Below, piece after piece: positions 25,505 through 33,923 of a stretch of DNA of 64,000 nt. Origin of the DNA: Mesoflavibacter sp037029465 (GTDB lineage: Bacteria; Bacteroidota; Bacteroidia; Flavobacteriales; Flavobacteriaceae); contig NZ_JAYMEM010000029.1 of NCBI RefSeq assembly GCF_037029465.1, forward strand, positions 124,001 through 188,000. Direction: 5' to 3'. A model generated the notes under the pieces. It was given only the letters and a program-made list of their open reading frames with translations, searched no databases and was not told the DNA's origin. Made by a program: the position numbers and the translations under genes. The first letter of the stretch is position 1, and each line of letters opens with the position of its first letter.

Positions 25505-25909
25505 CTAAATTTTAAAGAGATTATCGATTTCTGTCCGTTTTATAATAGTACGCCTACCTAATTTTGCAATGCTCAATTGATTGCGTTTTATCATCCGCTG
25601 AATAGTCCATCTGCTTGCACCTAATAAATTGGCAGCTTCACTAATACTTAGAAATTCTTTATCTCTTAGATTGATATGATTTCCTGCTTGTGTAGGTAAG
25701 GTTTGCAGAGTTTGCAAGTTTTCGGAAGATGTAGGCTTGCTATTATTTATTTGCTCGGATAGGGTGGATTGTACTTTTTCTTCTCGCTTACGTTGTTTGT
25801 AGGCTCTACTTGCACACGTATGACCGCAATACTTAGTGGTGGTCTTTTGTGCAACAAAAGCCATTCCACAGAATTGACAGAATTTCGGTATTTTAATTGT
25901 ACTGCTCAT
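25505..25909 (-). CDS. Zinc-finger plus excisionase-type HTH protein
   Basis: The 134-residue protein has an N-terminal four-Cys knuckle (FCQFCG and KYCGHTCASRAYKQRKR, near residues 10-40) resembling a short zinc ribbon, a Thr/Gln-rich linker, and a C-terminal HTH_17-type domain (SISEAANLLGASRWTIQRM, then GRRTIIKRTEIDNLF). It is likely the directionality or control factor for the integrase, whose start lies 4 bp downstream. Its upstream region carries three TGGTGC direct repeats, possibly its own operators. Confidence 0.8.
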   Translation of the reverse strand: MSSTIKIPKFCQFCGMAFVAQKTTTKYCGHTCASRAYKQRKREEKVQSTLSEQINNSKPTSSENLQTLQTLPTQAGNHINLRDKEFLSISEAANLLGASRWTIQRMIKRNQLSIAKLGRRTIIKRTEIDNLFKI

Positions 25910-26060
25910 TTGGTGCTACTTGTAGCTCAATGTTGCTTGGTGGTGCTATATGGTGCATCATTTCGCTTTGATTTGTTGCTTTATGATTTGGGCAACAGAT
26001 AAGCTATTAGGGCAACAATTGAACAACAAATATAAGAAATAAAGAGCAATTGGGCAACAA
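25910..26060. promoter_or_regulatory. Right-end regulatory region with TGGTGC and GGGCAACA repeats
   Basis: TGGTGC occurs at 25911, 25941 and 25951, and GGGCAACA at 25990-25997, 26010-26017 and 26052-26059, all in the same orientation. The second word also occurs inside the left border, which suggests integrase arm sites, while the first may serve regulation of the HTH gene. There is no gene in this stretch. Confidence 0.45.
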
Positions 26061-26125
26061 AAAAGAGATGATAAAATCTTATAAAATCAATAAAAACAAG
26101 TAGTTAGAAAACAAAAGAAAGATAA

Positions 26126-26144
26126 TTACTTTCCGATACAAAAA
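26126..26144. repeat. Right attachment site copy inside mnmE
   Basis: This 19-bp copy is the end of mnmE, including its TAA stop and the Cys-Ile-Gly-Lys codons, and matches 49-67 with one mismatch. Because the core restores the same codons, mnmE stays intact after integration. Confidence 0.88.
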
Positions 26145-27532
26145 TTAGCAAAAATATTACCTAAAAGATCATCGCTGGTAATCTCTCCTGTTATTTCTCC
26201 AAAATGAAATAAGGCTTGTCTAATATCTATTGCCATCAAATCTCCAGAAAGTCCAGTTTCTAAACCGTATTTCACTTTTTGGATTTCTTCAAAAGCTTTT
26301 AATAAAGCGTCGTAATGACGTGTATTTGTAACAATAGTTTCGTTATTGTTAAGCGCACCGGTATTAACAAAACCTATTAGTTTTTCTTTTAAGTCTTCGA
26401 CACCTTCGTTATTTTTTGCCGAAATCATCAATGCATCAATATGCTGGATTGTACCTAAAGATTGTGATACTTCTTCTTTTTCTTCCGCAGATAATTGATC
26501 TACTTTATTTGCAACAATTAACATTGGTTTTAACGGAAACTTATTTTTAATCTTTTCTACCTCTACAATCAAACGTTCGCTTTGCGCTTTAAATTCGTTA
26601 GCAGAAAATAAAAAGACTACCACTTGCGCTTGGTCAATTTTCTCGAAAGTTTTTTTAATTCCAATATTTTCTACAACATCTTTTGTATCTCTAATTCCTG
26701 CTGTATCAATAAATCTAAAACCAATACCATTAATTACAAGCTCATCTTCAATGGTATCTCTGGTTGTTCCTGCAATGTCACTTACTATGGCACGTTCTTC
26801 ATTTAAAAGTGCATTAAGTAATGTAGATTTACCAACGTTTGGCTCTCCGACAATTGCTACAGGTATACCGTTTTTAATCACATTTCCTACTGCAAAACTA
26901 TCTATTAAACGTTTTAAAACGAAAGAAATACGATCTACCAAATCTTTAAATTGTGTACGATCTGCAAACTCAACATCTTCTTCAGCAAAATCTAATTCTA
27001 ACTCAATTAAAGACGCAAAATTTAAAAGCTCTTCTCTCAACTTAGCAATCTCAGAAGAAAAGCCACCACGCATTTGCTGCATTGCAATTTGATGTGATGC
27101 TTCATTATCACTTGCAATTAAATCGGCTACAGCTTCGGCTTGGCTTAAATCTAGCTTTCCGTTTAAAAAAGCACGTAAAGTAAATTCGCCAGGATTTGCC
27201 ATTCGGCAACCTTTTCTTAAAAATAGCTGAATAATTTCTTGTTGAATATATACCGATCCATGACAAGAAACCTCAACAACGTCTTCACCTGTGTAAGAAT
27301 TTGGGTTTTTAAAAACCGATACTAAAACCTGATCTATCACGCGGTTGTCGTCAATAATATGTCCCAAATGTATGGTATGCGTCTTTTGGTCGCTAAGCGA
27401 CTTTTGGCTTTTTACAGACTTAAAATTACCTGCTGCTATCCTAATGGCATCTTTACCCGATAATCTAATTATGGCAACTGCACCAGCGCCAGAAGCGGTT
27501 GCTAAAGCTACTATGGTATCGTTATATATCAT
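26126..27532 (-). CDS. mnmE: tRNA uridine-5-carboxymethylaminomethyl GTPase MnmE
   Basis: The 468-residue protein is full length. It has the N-terminal formyl-THF-binding domain (MIYNDTIVALATASGAGAVA), helical domain, an inserted G domain (GEPNVGKS, DTAGIRDT, ANKVD) and the C-terminal FCIGK motif carrying the conserved Cys. With MnmG it modifies wobble uridines of tRNA. It is the integration target of the island, whose att core is its last codons. A -7-like box (CAAAAATA at 27537-27544 on the plus strand) sits right before the start and is back-to-back with that of the next gene. Confidence 0.97.
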   Translation of the reverse strand: MIYNDTIVALATASGAGAVAIIRLSGKDAIRIAAGNFKSVKSQKSLSDQKTHTIHLGHIIDDNRVIDQVLVSVFKNPNSYTGEDVVEVSCHGSVYIQQEIIQLFLRKGCRMANPGEFTLRAFLNGKLDLSQAEAVADLIASDNEASHQIAMQQMRGGFSSEIAKLREELLNFASLIELELDFAEEDVEFADRTQFKDLVDRISFVLKRLIDSFAVGNVIKNGIPVAIVGEPNVGKSTLLNALLNEERAIVSDIAGTTRDTIEDELVINGIGFRFIDTAGIRDTKDVVENIGIKKTFEKIDQAQVVVFLFSANEFKAQSERLIVEVEKIKNKFPLKPMLIVANKVDQLSAEEKEEVSQSLGTIQHIDALMISAKNNEGVEDLKEKLIGFVNTGALNNNETIVTNTRHYDALLKAFEEIQKVKYGLETGLSGDLMAIDIRQALFHFGEITGEITSDDLLGNIFANFCIGK

Positions 27533-27571
27533 AGTGCAAAAATATGCATATTTTATTCAACTTTTATAGTT

Positions 27572-27579
27572 TATATTTG
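27572..27579 (+). promoter_or_regulatory. -7 promoter box for the TlpA-like gene
   Basis: TATATTTG matches the flavobacterial -7 element and lies 17 bp before the ATG, so the transcript leader should be very short. No TTG at the ideal distance was found. Confidence 0.5.
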
Positions 27580-27596
27580 TTGCAAACTTATTTGTA

Positions 27597-28109
27597 ATGA
27601 AAAACACTTTGATATTAATTATTTCGGTTTTAGCATTGTTTTCTTGTAAAGAGGAAAAAAAGGAAATCACAGTTTTTGGAACTAACATTGGTGATTACGC
27701 ACCTACTTTTACTGCACCAACTCCTGATGGTACAGTACTAAGCATTAACGATGTAGATGCCAAAGTCACTATTTTAGATTTTTGGGCTAGTTGGTGCGGA
27801 CCTTGCAGAAAAGAAAACCCAAACGTAGTTAGAATGTATAACCAATATCACGATAAAGGTTTAGAAATTGTAGGGATTTCTTTAGATAAAGCACAACAAA
27901 AAGACAGATGGTTAAAAGCTATCGAGCAAGATAAACTAACTTGGAAACATGTATCTAACCTACAAGGTTGGCAAGAGCCAATTGCACAAACTTATGGTGT
28001 AAGATCAATACCTGCTACTTACATATTGGATAAAGACGGTAAGATTGTTGCAAAAAATTTACGTGGTAAAGCTTTAGAAGATAAAGTTTCTGAGTTATTA
28101 GCGAATTAA
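27597..28109 (+). CDS. TlpA-like thioredoxin-fold lipoprotein
   Basis: The 170-residue protein has a lipoprotein signal (LIISVLALFSC, Cys 17) and a thioredoxin/AhpC-TSA fold with the redox motif WASWCGPCRKE near residues 63-73 and cis-Pro at SIPATYILD. It is a periplasmic thiol-disulfide reductase of the TlpA/ResA kind, used in cytochrome c maturation or oxidative repair. It is a single gene, divergent from mnmE and closed by a hairpin terminator. Confidence 0.92.
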   Translation: MKNTLILIISVLALFSCKEEKKEITVFGTNIGDYAPTFTAPTPDGTVLSINDVDAKVTILDFWASWCGPCRKENPNVVRMYNQYHDKGLEIVGISLDKAQQKDRWLKAIEQDKLTWKHVSNLQGWQEPIAQTYGVRSIPATYILDKDGKIVAKNLRGKALEDKVSELLAN

Positions 28110-28140
28110 AATTTTTATTTCACTTTCGTGGAAAATCAAG

Positions 28141-28170
28141 AACTTCGATAAAACATCGGAGTTTTTTTAT
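28141..28170 (+). terminator. Terminator after the TlpA-like gene
   Basis: AACTTCGAT (28141-28149) and ATCGGAGTT (28154-28162) form a stem with one G-T-type mismatch, followed by a run of seven T. Confidence 0.65.
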
Positions 28171-28821
28171 TTAGATTTTGCCTAACTTTTTCATTACAAA
28201 CAATAAAATGATTGGTAATGCTAAAACAACAACCATTGTTAAATTAATTTGAAACAAGTACGGAACAAAAACTAAAGTAGTTACATAACCACCAATTGCG
28301 CCTCCAAAATGCGCATCATGTCCAATATTACCAATACGTTTTTTCATTCCGTAGATAGAATATAATAAATATCCAATACCAAAAACATAACCAGGAATTG
28401 GAACAGGAATAAAAAAGAAAAACAAACTCATGTCTGGATTAAGCAGTATTGCAGCGTATAAAATACCTGTAACTGCTCCACTTGCTCCTACTGCGCTGTA
28501 ATGGTATTCATCTTTATGAAAATATAGCGACAATAATCCTCCAGCAACTAAGCTAACTACGTAAATAATTATAAATTTAAGTGAACCAACATATGCAATT
28601 ACATTGTTTGCAAAAAAATACAGCGTAATCATGTTAAATAATAAATGCTGTGTATTTACATGCAAAAATCCAGAACTAAACAATCTAAATTGTTCGCCTC
28701 TTTTTATGGCACCAACATTAAATTTATACTTATCAAAAAAACCATAATCTTCAAATCCTTTATAAGATATTATAACGTTTGCAGCGATTATAATTATTGT
28801 AACAATTGCTAAATTACCCAT
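28171..28821 (-). CDS. Rhomboid-family intramembrane serine protease
   Basis: The 216-residue protein has about six membrane segments, the catalytic GASGAVTG (Ser) near residue 113 and the catalytic His in HDAHFGGAIGGY near the C-terminal end. HVNTQHLLFNM in the second segment is the conserved His-Asn loop. Rhomboids cut membrane proteins within the bilayer; the substrate is unknown. It shares a compact divergent promoter region with the acyltransferase gene. Confidence 0.93.
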   Translation of the reverse strand: MGNLAIVTIIIIAANVIISYKGFEDYGFFDKYKFNVGAIKRGEQFRLFSSGFLHVNTQHLLFNMITLYFFANNVIAYVGSLKFIIIYVVSLVAGGLLSLYFHKDEYHYSAVGASGAVTGILYAAILLNPDMSLFFFFIPVPIPGYVFGIGYLLYSIYGMKKRIGNIGHDAHFGGAIGGYVTTLVFVPYLFQINLTMVVVLALPIILLFVMKKLGKI

Positions 28822-28841
28822 TTCAATATTTAAGTTTCATT

Positions 28842-28860
28842 CAAATATACTATATATTTG
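28842..28860. promoter_or_regulatory. Back-to-back -7 boxes of two divergent genes
   Basis: CAAATATA at 28842-28849 is TATATTTG on the minus strand, and TATATTTG lies at 28853-28860 on the plus strand, only 3 bp apart. The first would serve the rhomboid gene, and the second the acyltransferase gene at 28884. Confidence 0.55.
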
Positions 28861-28883
28861 CCAAGCTAAACTAAGAACGCATC

Positions 28884-29774
28884 ATGCAATTTATTGCCTA
28901 CATATTAATCTACCCTTTTTTGTGGTTAATCTCTATCTTACCTTTTAGATTACTTTACGCTTTTTCCGATGGATTGTACATTTTAATCTACCGTATTATT
29001 GGCTACAGAAAAAAAACCGTAAAGGAAAATTTAAGACTTGTTTTCCCTGAAAAATCTGAAGCTGAAATAAAAACCATAACAAAAAAATTCTATCATCATC
29101 TATGTGATATGGTTGTTGAAGCTATAAAATCAATGACTATTTCTGAAAAAGAAATGAAGAAACGCTTCACTTTTAAAAATATTGAAGAGCTTAAAAAACA
29201 CGAAAAAGAAGGTAAGAGTATTGTAATGATGACTGCGCATTATGCCAGCTGGGAATGGATTTTTATATTACAAACCTATATAAACTACACTGGTTATGCT
29301 ATATACAAACGATTAAACAATAAGTATTTTGATCGTTTAGTAAAACGTATTAGAGCACGTTACAACTCTTATTTAATAACTACTAAAGAAACTTTTGAAG
29401 TTTTACAAAAAGCCAAAAATAAAGGCGAATTAACAATTAATGGCTTTGCTGCAGACCAAAGCCCTAAACCAGATAAAGCTTACCATTGGTTAGATTTTAT
29501 GGGCATTAAAGTACCTGCTTATACTGGTGCCGAATTAATGGCTAAACGTTTGGATATGACCGTAGTGTTTTTTGGTGTAAAAAGAATTAAAAGAGGTTAC
29601 TACGAAACTACAATTACTACAATTGCAGAAAACCCGCATGATTATAAAGATTACGAAATTACAGATCAGTTTTTTGAATTAGTAGAAAAACAAATTCACG
29701 AAGCTCCAGAATTTTATTTATGGACGCATAAACGCTGGAAACACAGAAATAAAGTGCCAAAAGAATTCATGTAA
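28884..29774 (+). CDS. Lysophospholipid/lipid A acyltransferase family protein
   Basis: The 296-residue protein has a hydrophobic N-terminal segment and the LpxL/HtrB family catalytic motif H-x4-E in MTAHYASWEW near residues 114-123. Conserved YKRLNNKYFDRLVKRIRARY follows. Such enzymes add a secondary acyl chain to lipid A at the inner membrane. The length is normal. A perfect-stem terminator follows, so it is monocistronic. Confidence 0.92.
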   Translation: MQFIAYILIYPFLWLISILPFRLLYAFSDGLYILIYRIIGYRKKTVKENLRLVFPEKSEAEIKTITKKFYHHLCDMVVEAIKSMTISEKEMKKRFTFKNIEELKKHEKEGKSIVMMTAHYASWEWIFILQTYINYTGYAIYKRLNNKYFDRLVKRIRARYNSYLITTKETFEVLQKAKNKGELTINGFAADQSPKPDKAYHWLDFMGIKVPAYTGAELMAKRLDMTVVFFGVKRIKRGYYETTITTIAENPHDYKDYEITDQFFELVEKQIHEAPEFYLWTHKRWKHRNKVPKEFM

Positions 29775-29781
29775 TAACAAA

Positions 29782-29828
29782 AAATTTCAGAAAACAACAT
29801 CTAGTTATCTTCTGAAATTTCTTTTTTT
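29782..29828 (+). terminator. Terminator after the acyltransferase gene
   Basis: AAATTTCAGAA (29782-29792) and TTCTGAAATTT (29810-29820) form a perfect 11-bp stem followed by a T tract. It can also serve the converging gene. Confidence 0.75.
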
Positions 29829-29844
29829 AAAACTTTTTGTTTGT

Positions 29845-30534
29845 CTAGAAGTTTGGACTTAATCCGTATTCTTCATAAAATTTATCTAATATATCTACTA
29901 CTTCATCTGCAGTATCAACTAAATGTATTAAATCTATATCACCAGGACTGATGTTTCCAAAGCTATCTAAAAGTGTAGTTTTTACCCAACCCATTAAACC
30001 TTCCCAAAACTCGGTACCAACTAAAATAATTGGGAATTTTTCAATTTTATTAGTTTGAATTAGGGTTATTGCTTCAAATAATTCGTCTAAAGTCCCAAAT
30101 CCACCAGGCATAACTACAAATCCTTGTGAGTATTTTACAAACATAACTTTTCTTACAAAAAAGTAGTCAAAGTCTAAGCTTTTATCTGAGTCTATATAAG
30201 GATTATCATGTTGTTCAAAAGGTAATTCTATATTTAATCCTACAGATGTTCCGCCAGCTAAATGAGCTCCTTTATTACCTGCTTCCATAATACCTGGTCC
30301 ACCACCAGTAATTACACCATAACCGGCATTAACAATTTTTGAAGCTACTTCTTCTGCTAATTTATAGTATTTATGTTCTGGTTTTGTACGTGCAGATCCA
30401 AATATAGATACACTTGGTCCTATTGCACTCATTTTTTCAAATCCGTTAACAAACTCACCCATGATTTTAAAAATCGCCCAAGAATCGTTTGTTTTCTTTT
30501 CATTCCAACCTTTAGGATGTTGTTCTTTTCTCAT
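29845..30534 (-). CDS. LOG-family (TIGR00730) Rossmann-fold protein
   Basis: The 229-residue protein has the LOG signatures SIFGSARTKP, ITGGGPGIMEAGNKGAH and PGGFGTLDELFE. Family members are cytokinin-riboside 5'-monophosphate phosphoribohydrolases or related nucleotide hydrolases. Length is normal and it stands alone. Substrate in this organism is not known. Confidence 0.92.
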   Translation of the reverse strand: MRKEQHPKGWNEKKTNDSWAIFKIMGEFVNGFEKMSAIGPSVSIFGSARTKPEHKYYKLAEEVASKIVNAGYGVITGGGPGIMEAGNKGAHLAGGTSVGLNIELPFEQHDNPYIDSDKSLDFDYFFVRKVMFVKYSQGFVVMPGGFGTLDELFEAITLIQTNKIEKFPIILVGTEFWEGLMGWVKTTLLDSFGNISPGDIDLIHLVDTADEVVDILDKFYEEYGLSPNF

Positions 30535-30612
30535 ATTATAGTTTTAAAAAATTCAAACAAACAAATTTAATAGATTTGAAAGGATTTAGCTGTTCTATTC
30601 ACATTTTTTAAA

Positions 30613-30642
30613 CAAAAAAAGACTAGCAATATTGCTAACCTT
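30613..30642 (-). terminator. Probable terminator of the small membrane-protein gene
   Basis: On the minus strand TTAGCAATATTGCTA forms a palindromic stem followed by a tract of seven T. It lies about 40 bp after the stop at 30681. Confidence 0.6.
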
Positions 30643-30680
30643 TATATAACATTCTAAAAATGAATATTTTATACTAAAAA

Positions 30681-30848
30681 TTACAGTGGTTTTCTTCCTG
30701 AAATGATGTTATAAAGCACTGCTATTACTGCAATTACTAATAACACATGTATTAAACTTCCGGTTCCCATTCCTGAAACAATTCCGAAAAATCCAAGAAC
30801 CCACATGATGATACAAATTACGGCTACTAGCCAAAGAATACTTCTCAT
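30681..30848 (-). CDS. Small two-segment membrane protein (lmo0937/DUF5670-like)
   Basis: A 55-residue frame encodes MRSILWLVAVICIIMWVLG, a glycine-rich turn (SGMGTGSLIH) and a second hydrophobic segment ending SGRKPL. This matches the lmo0937-type stress-associated small membrane proteins. It stands alone between the LOG gene and uvrA and is followed by a hairpin terminator. The role is unknown, although general-stress expression is common in the family. Confidence 0.82.
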   Translation of the reverse strand: MRSILWLVAVICIIMWVLGFFGIVSGMGTGSLIHVLLVIAVIAVLYNIISGRKPL

Positions 30849-30936
30849 AATATATTGGTTTTTAATGGTTAATGTTACTTAAAGTTACATATCTAAATCA
30901 CCAATATATGTTAACAAAATCGTAATTAGCTAATTA

Positions 30937-33771
30937 TTAAGAGTTTAATTCTTTCTTTAAAAAACGTGCTGTATGACTCTTTTTATGTTTTGCAACTTCT
31001 TCTGGAGATCCTTCTGCCACTACTTGTCCTCCGCCTTTACCGCCTTCATAACCAATATCTATAATATAATCTACCGTTTTAATTACATCTAAATTATGCT
31101 CTATAATTAACACAGTATTACCTTTATTAGCTAATTTATTTAACACTTGCATTAACACTCTTATATCTTCAAAATGAAGTCCTGTTGTTGGCTCATCTAA
31201 AATGTAAAAAGTATTTCCTGTATCGCGTTTGCTAAGCTCGGTTGCTAATTTTATACGTTGCGCTTCTCCACCAGAAAGCGTTGTACTTTGTTGTCCTAAA
31301 GTGATATAACCTAATCCAACATCTTTTATCGTCTTTAGTTTTTTATGAATCTTAGGTATGTTTTCAAAAAAGTCTACCGCTTCATTAATGGTCATATCTA
31401 ATACATCACTAATGCTTTTTCCTTTGTATCTTATTTCTAAAGTTTCGCGATTAAAACGTTTACCTTGACATGTTTCACATTCTACGTAAACGTCTGGAAG
31501 AAAATTCATTTCAATTACTCGTAATCCGCCACCTTTACAAGTTTCGCATCTTCCGCCAGCCACATTAAAACTAAATCTACCTGGTTTATAACCACGTATC
31601 ATCGCTTCTGGTATTTTGGCAAAAAGACTTCTTATTTCGTCAAAAGTTTTAGTGTATGTTGCTGGATTACTTCGTGGTGTACGACCAATTGGCGATTGGT
31701 TAATATCAATCACTTTATCAATGTGTTCTAAACCTTTTATGCTTTTGTAAGGCATTGATTTTTTTACACCATTAAAGTAATGTGCATTTAGAATTGGATA
31801 CAACGTTTCGTTAATTAACGTCGATTTTCCGCTTCCTGAAACACCTGTAACACCTATCATTTTTCCTAACGGAAATTTTACAGAAACATTCTTTAAGTTA
31901 TTACCTGTACAGCCTTTAAGCTCTAAAAACTTACCGTTACCTTCACGACGCTTTTTGGGGATTTCTATTTCCATTTTACCATTAAGGTATTGCGCTGTAA
32001 TGGTATTTCCTTTTAATAACGCTTTTGGCGTACCTTCACTTATAATTTCTCCTCCATGTTTTCCTGCTCGCGGACCAATATCTATGACATGATCGGCACG
32101 TTCTATCATATCTTTATCGTGCTCCACAACTATTACAGAATTACCAATATCACGTAAAGACACCAAACTGTTAATTAGCTTTTCGTTATCGCGTTGATGT
32201 AAGCCAATACTAGGTTCGTCTAAAATATATAACACGCCAACTAACTGCGATCCTATTTGTGTTGCCAATCTAATACGCTGTGCTTCTCCACCAGATAAGG
32301 ATTTTGAACTTCGGTTTAACGACAAATAATCTAATCCTACATCTAATAAAAATTGAATTCTGGCACGAATTTCCTTTATAATTTCTTCTGCTATTTTTAG
32401 TTGCGTTTTGCTTAAATGTTGTTCTAAATCGCCAAACCAAGCAGAAAGCTCGCTTATGTCCATATTGGCTAATTCAGCAATATTTTTTTCGTTTACTTTA
32501 AAATAAAGCGACTCTTTACGTAATCTACTACCTTCACATTCTGGACATTCAATTTTGTCCATATATTCTTTTGCCCAACGTTTTAAAGATGTTGACTCTG
32601 CTGTATTGTACTGGTTTTCAATAAAATTAGCGACACCTTCAAAATCTATTTTATAATCTCTGGTAATACCTAATGTTTTACTTTCAACAGAAAACTTCTC
32701 ATTTCCGCCATATAAAATCACCTGCTTTGCTTCGTCTGGAATAGACTTGTACGGATCTGTTAATTTGAAATTATAGCGTTGTGCAATAGTTTCTAACTGT
32801 TTAAAAATCCAGCTCTTTTTTTCTGGTCCATGTGGCGCTAATGCACCAGCTTTTATAGACAAAGAATCATCCGGAATTATTTTTTTCTCGTTAACTTGAT
32901 ACAAGGTTCCAATACCGTTACATTTAGGACAAGCACCTTTTGGCGAGTTAAAAGAAAAGTTGTTAGGTTCTGGATTTGGATAAGAAATCCCTGAACTTGG
33001 ACACATCAAATTTCGGCTAAAATAACGTGCTTCTTGCGTATCTTGATCAATCACCATTAACACGTCATCACCATGATACATTGCTGTATTGATTGTCTCG
33101 GTTAAACGTTTATCGTTATCTACATTTTCATCTATCTTTAAGCGATCTATAACAATTTCTATATCGTGTGTTTTGTAACGATCTAGTTTCATGCCTTTAA
33201 CCAAATCTCTAATTTCGCCGTCTGTTCTCACCTTTACAAAACCTTGTTTTGCAATTTGCTCAAACAACTCGCGATAATGTCCTTTTCTAGATCTAATCAC
33301 TGGCGCTAACACGTTAATGCGCTTACCTTTATAACTTTCTTTAATTAATTTTTTAATTTGCTCATCACTGTAACTCACCATTTTTTCGCCTGTATTGTAG
33401 CTATAAGCGTCACTACCTCTTGCGAATAATAGTCTTAAAAAGTCATAAATCTCGGTAATGGTACCAACGGTAGATCGTGGTGATTTGCTGGTTGTTTTTT
33501 GCTCTATAGCAATTACGGGCGACAAACCATCTATTTTATCTACATCTGGTCGTTCTAATCCGCCTAAAAATTGTCTAGCGTACGCCGAAAATGTTTCGAT
33601 GTAACGACGTTGTCCTTCGGCATAAATGGTATCAAACGCTAAAGACGATTTTCCGCTTCCTGACAAACCAGTAATCACAACTAGTTTTTCTCGTGGAATG
33701 GTAACGTCTATATTTTTTAAGTTATGTGCTCTTGCGCCTTTAACTTCAATGTTTTCTTCAAAATTTGTCAT
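30937..33771 (-). CDS. uvrA: Excinuclease ABC subunit A
   Basis: From the ATG at 33771 the protein is 944 residues, the usual UvrA length. It begins MTNFEENIEVKGARAHNLKN, has two ABC modules (GLSGSGKSSLAFDT and GVSGSGKSTLINET as Walker A; two LSGGEAQRI signatures) and zinc-binding Cys groups (CPECEGSR, CETCKGGG, CETCQGKR). It recognises DNA damage in nucleotide-excision repair. A longer frame starting at 33846 exists, but a -7 box at 33810-33817 lies inside it, which favours the shorter start. Confidence 0.97.
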   Translation of the reverse strand: MTNFEENIEVKGARAHNLKNIDVTIPREKLVVITGLSGSGKSSLAFDTIYAEGQRRYIETFSAYARQFLGGLERPDVDKIDGLSPVIAIEQKTTSKSPRSTVGTITEIYDFLRLLFARGSDAYSYNTGEKMVSYSDEQIKKLIKESYKGKRINVLAPVIRSRKGHYRELFEQIAKQGFVKVRTDGEIRDLVKGMKLDRYKTHDIEIVIDRLKIDENVDNDKRLTETINTAMYHGDDVLMVIDQDTQEARYFSRNLMCPSSGISYPNPEPNNFSFNSPKGACPKCNGIGTLYQVNEKKIIPDDSLSIKAGALAPHGPEKKSWIFKQLETIAQRYNFKLTDPYKSIPDEAKQVILYGGNEKFSVESKTLGITRDYKIDFEGVANFIENQYNTAESTSLKRWAKEYMDKIECPECEGSRLRKESLYFKVNEKNIAELANMDISELSAWFGDLEQHLSKTQLKIAEEIIKEIRARIQFLLDVGLDYLSLNRSSKSLSGGEAQRIRLATQIGSQLVGVLYILDEPSIGLHQRDNEKLINSLVSLRDIGNSVIVVEHDKDMIERADHVIDIGPRAGKHGGEIISEGTPKALLKGNTITAQYLNGKMEIEIPKKRREGNGKFLELKGCTGNNLKNVSVKFPLGKMIGVTGVSGSGKSTLINETLYPILNAHYFNGVKKSMPYKSIKGLEHIDKVIDINQSPIGRTPRSNPATYTKTFDEIRSLFAKIPEAMIRGYKPGRFSFNVAGGRCETCKGGGLRVIEMNFLPDVYVECETCQGKRFNRETLEIRYKGKSISDVLDMTINEAVDFFENIPKIHKKLKTIKDVGLGYITLGQQSTTLSGGEAQRIKLATELSKRDTGNTFYILDEPTTGLHFEDIRVLMQVLNKLANKGNTVLIIEHNLDVIKTVDYIIDIGYEGGKGGGQVVAEGSPEEVAKHKKSHTARFLKKELNS

Positions 33772-33809
33772 AGCAATTTTTAGCAAATATCTGTGAATTG
33801 GCAAAGTTG

Positions 33810-33817
33810 CAAAGATA
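33810..33817 (-). promoter_or_regulatory. -7 promoter box for uvrA
   Basis: CAAAGATA on the plus strand is TATCTTTG on the minus strand, the same box as in front of the gene at 754. It lies 39 bp before the uvrA ATG. A well-placed -33 TTG was not found. Confidence 0.5.
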
Positions 33818-33923
33818 CGGTTTTTATCAATCTTTTTGAAGTGCAATTAGTTATCATTTTCTTAATGAAGTCTTTGTGATTTTTTATATTTTCGTTGTCA
33901 CGGAAATTAAAAAACAGATACTA

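Larger units (their letters stand above)
49..26144. mobile_element. Integrated genomic island at the 3' end of mnmE
   Basis: The segment is bounded by a 19-bp direct repeat (18 of 19 identical) at 49-67 and 26126-26144, the right copy being the last codons of mnmE. A tyrosine recombinase and excisionase-like HTH genes lie near the mnmE end, and the cargo (metal resistance, restriction-modification, Argonaute) is typical of accessory DNA. Apart from one plus-strand gene every recognisable island gene is on the minus strand. No relaxase, coupling protein or type IV secretion gene is visible, so this looks like a non-conjugative integrative element or a decayed one. The borders are inferred from the repeat; comparison with an empty mnmE locus would fix them. 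Confidence 0.85.

Noticed and set aside
33772..33846. Longer start of uvrA
   Set aside because: The extra 25 residues do not resemble UvrA and span a -7 promoter box.
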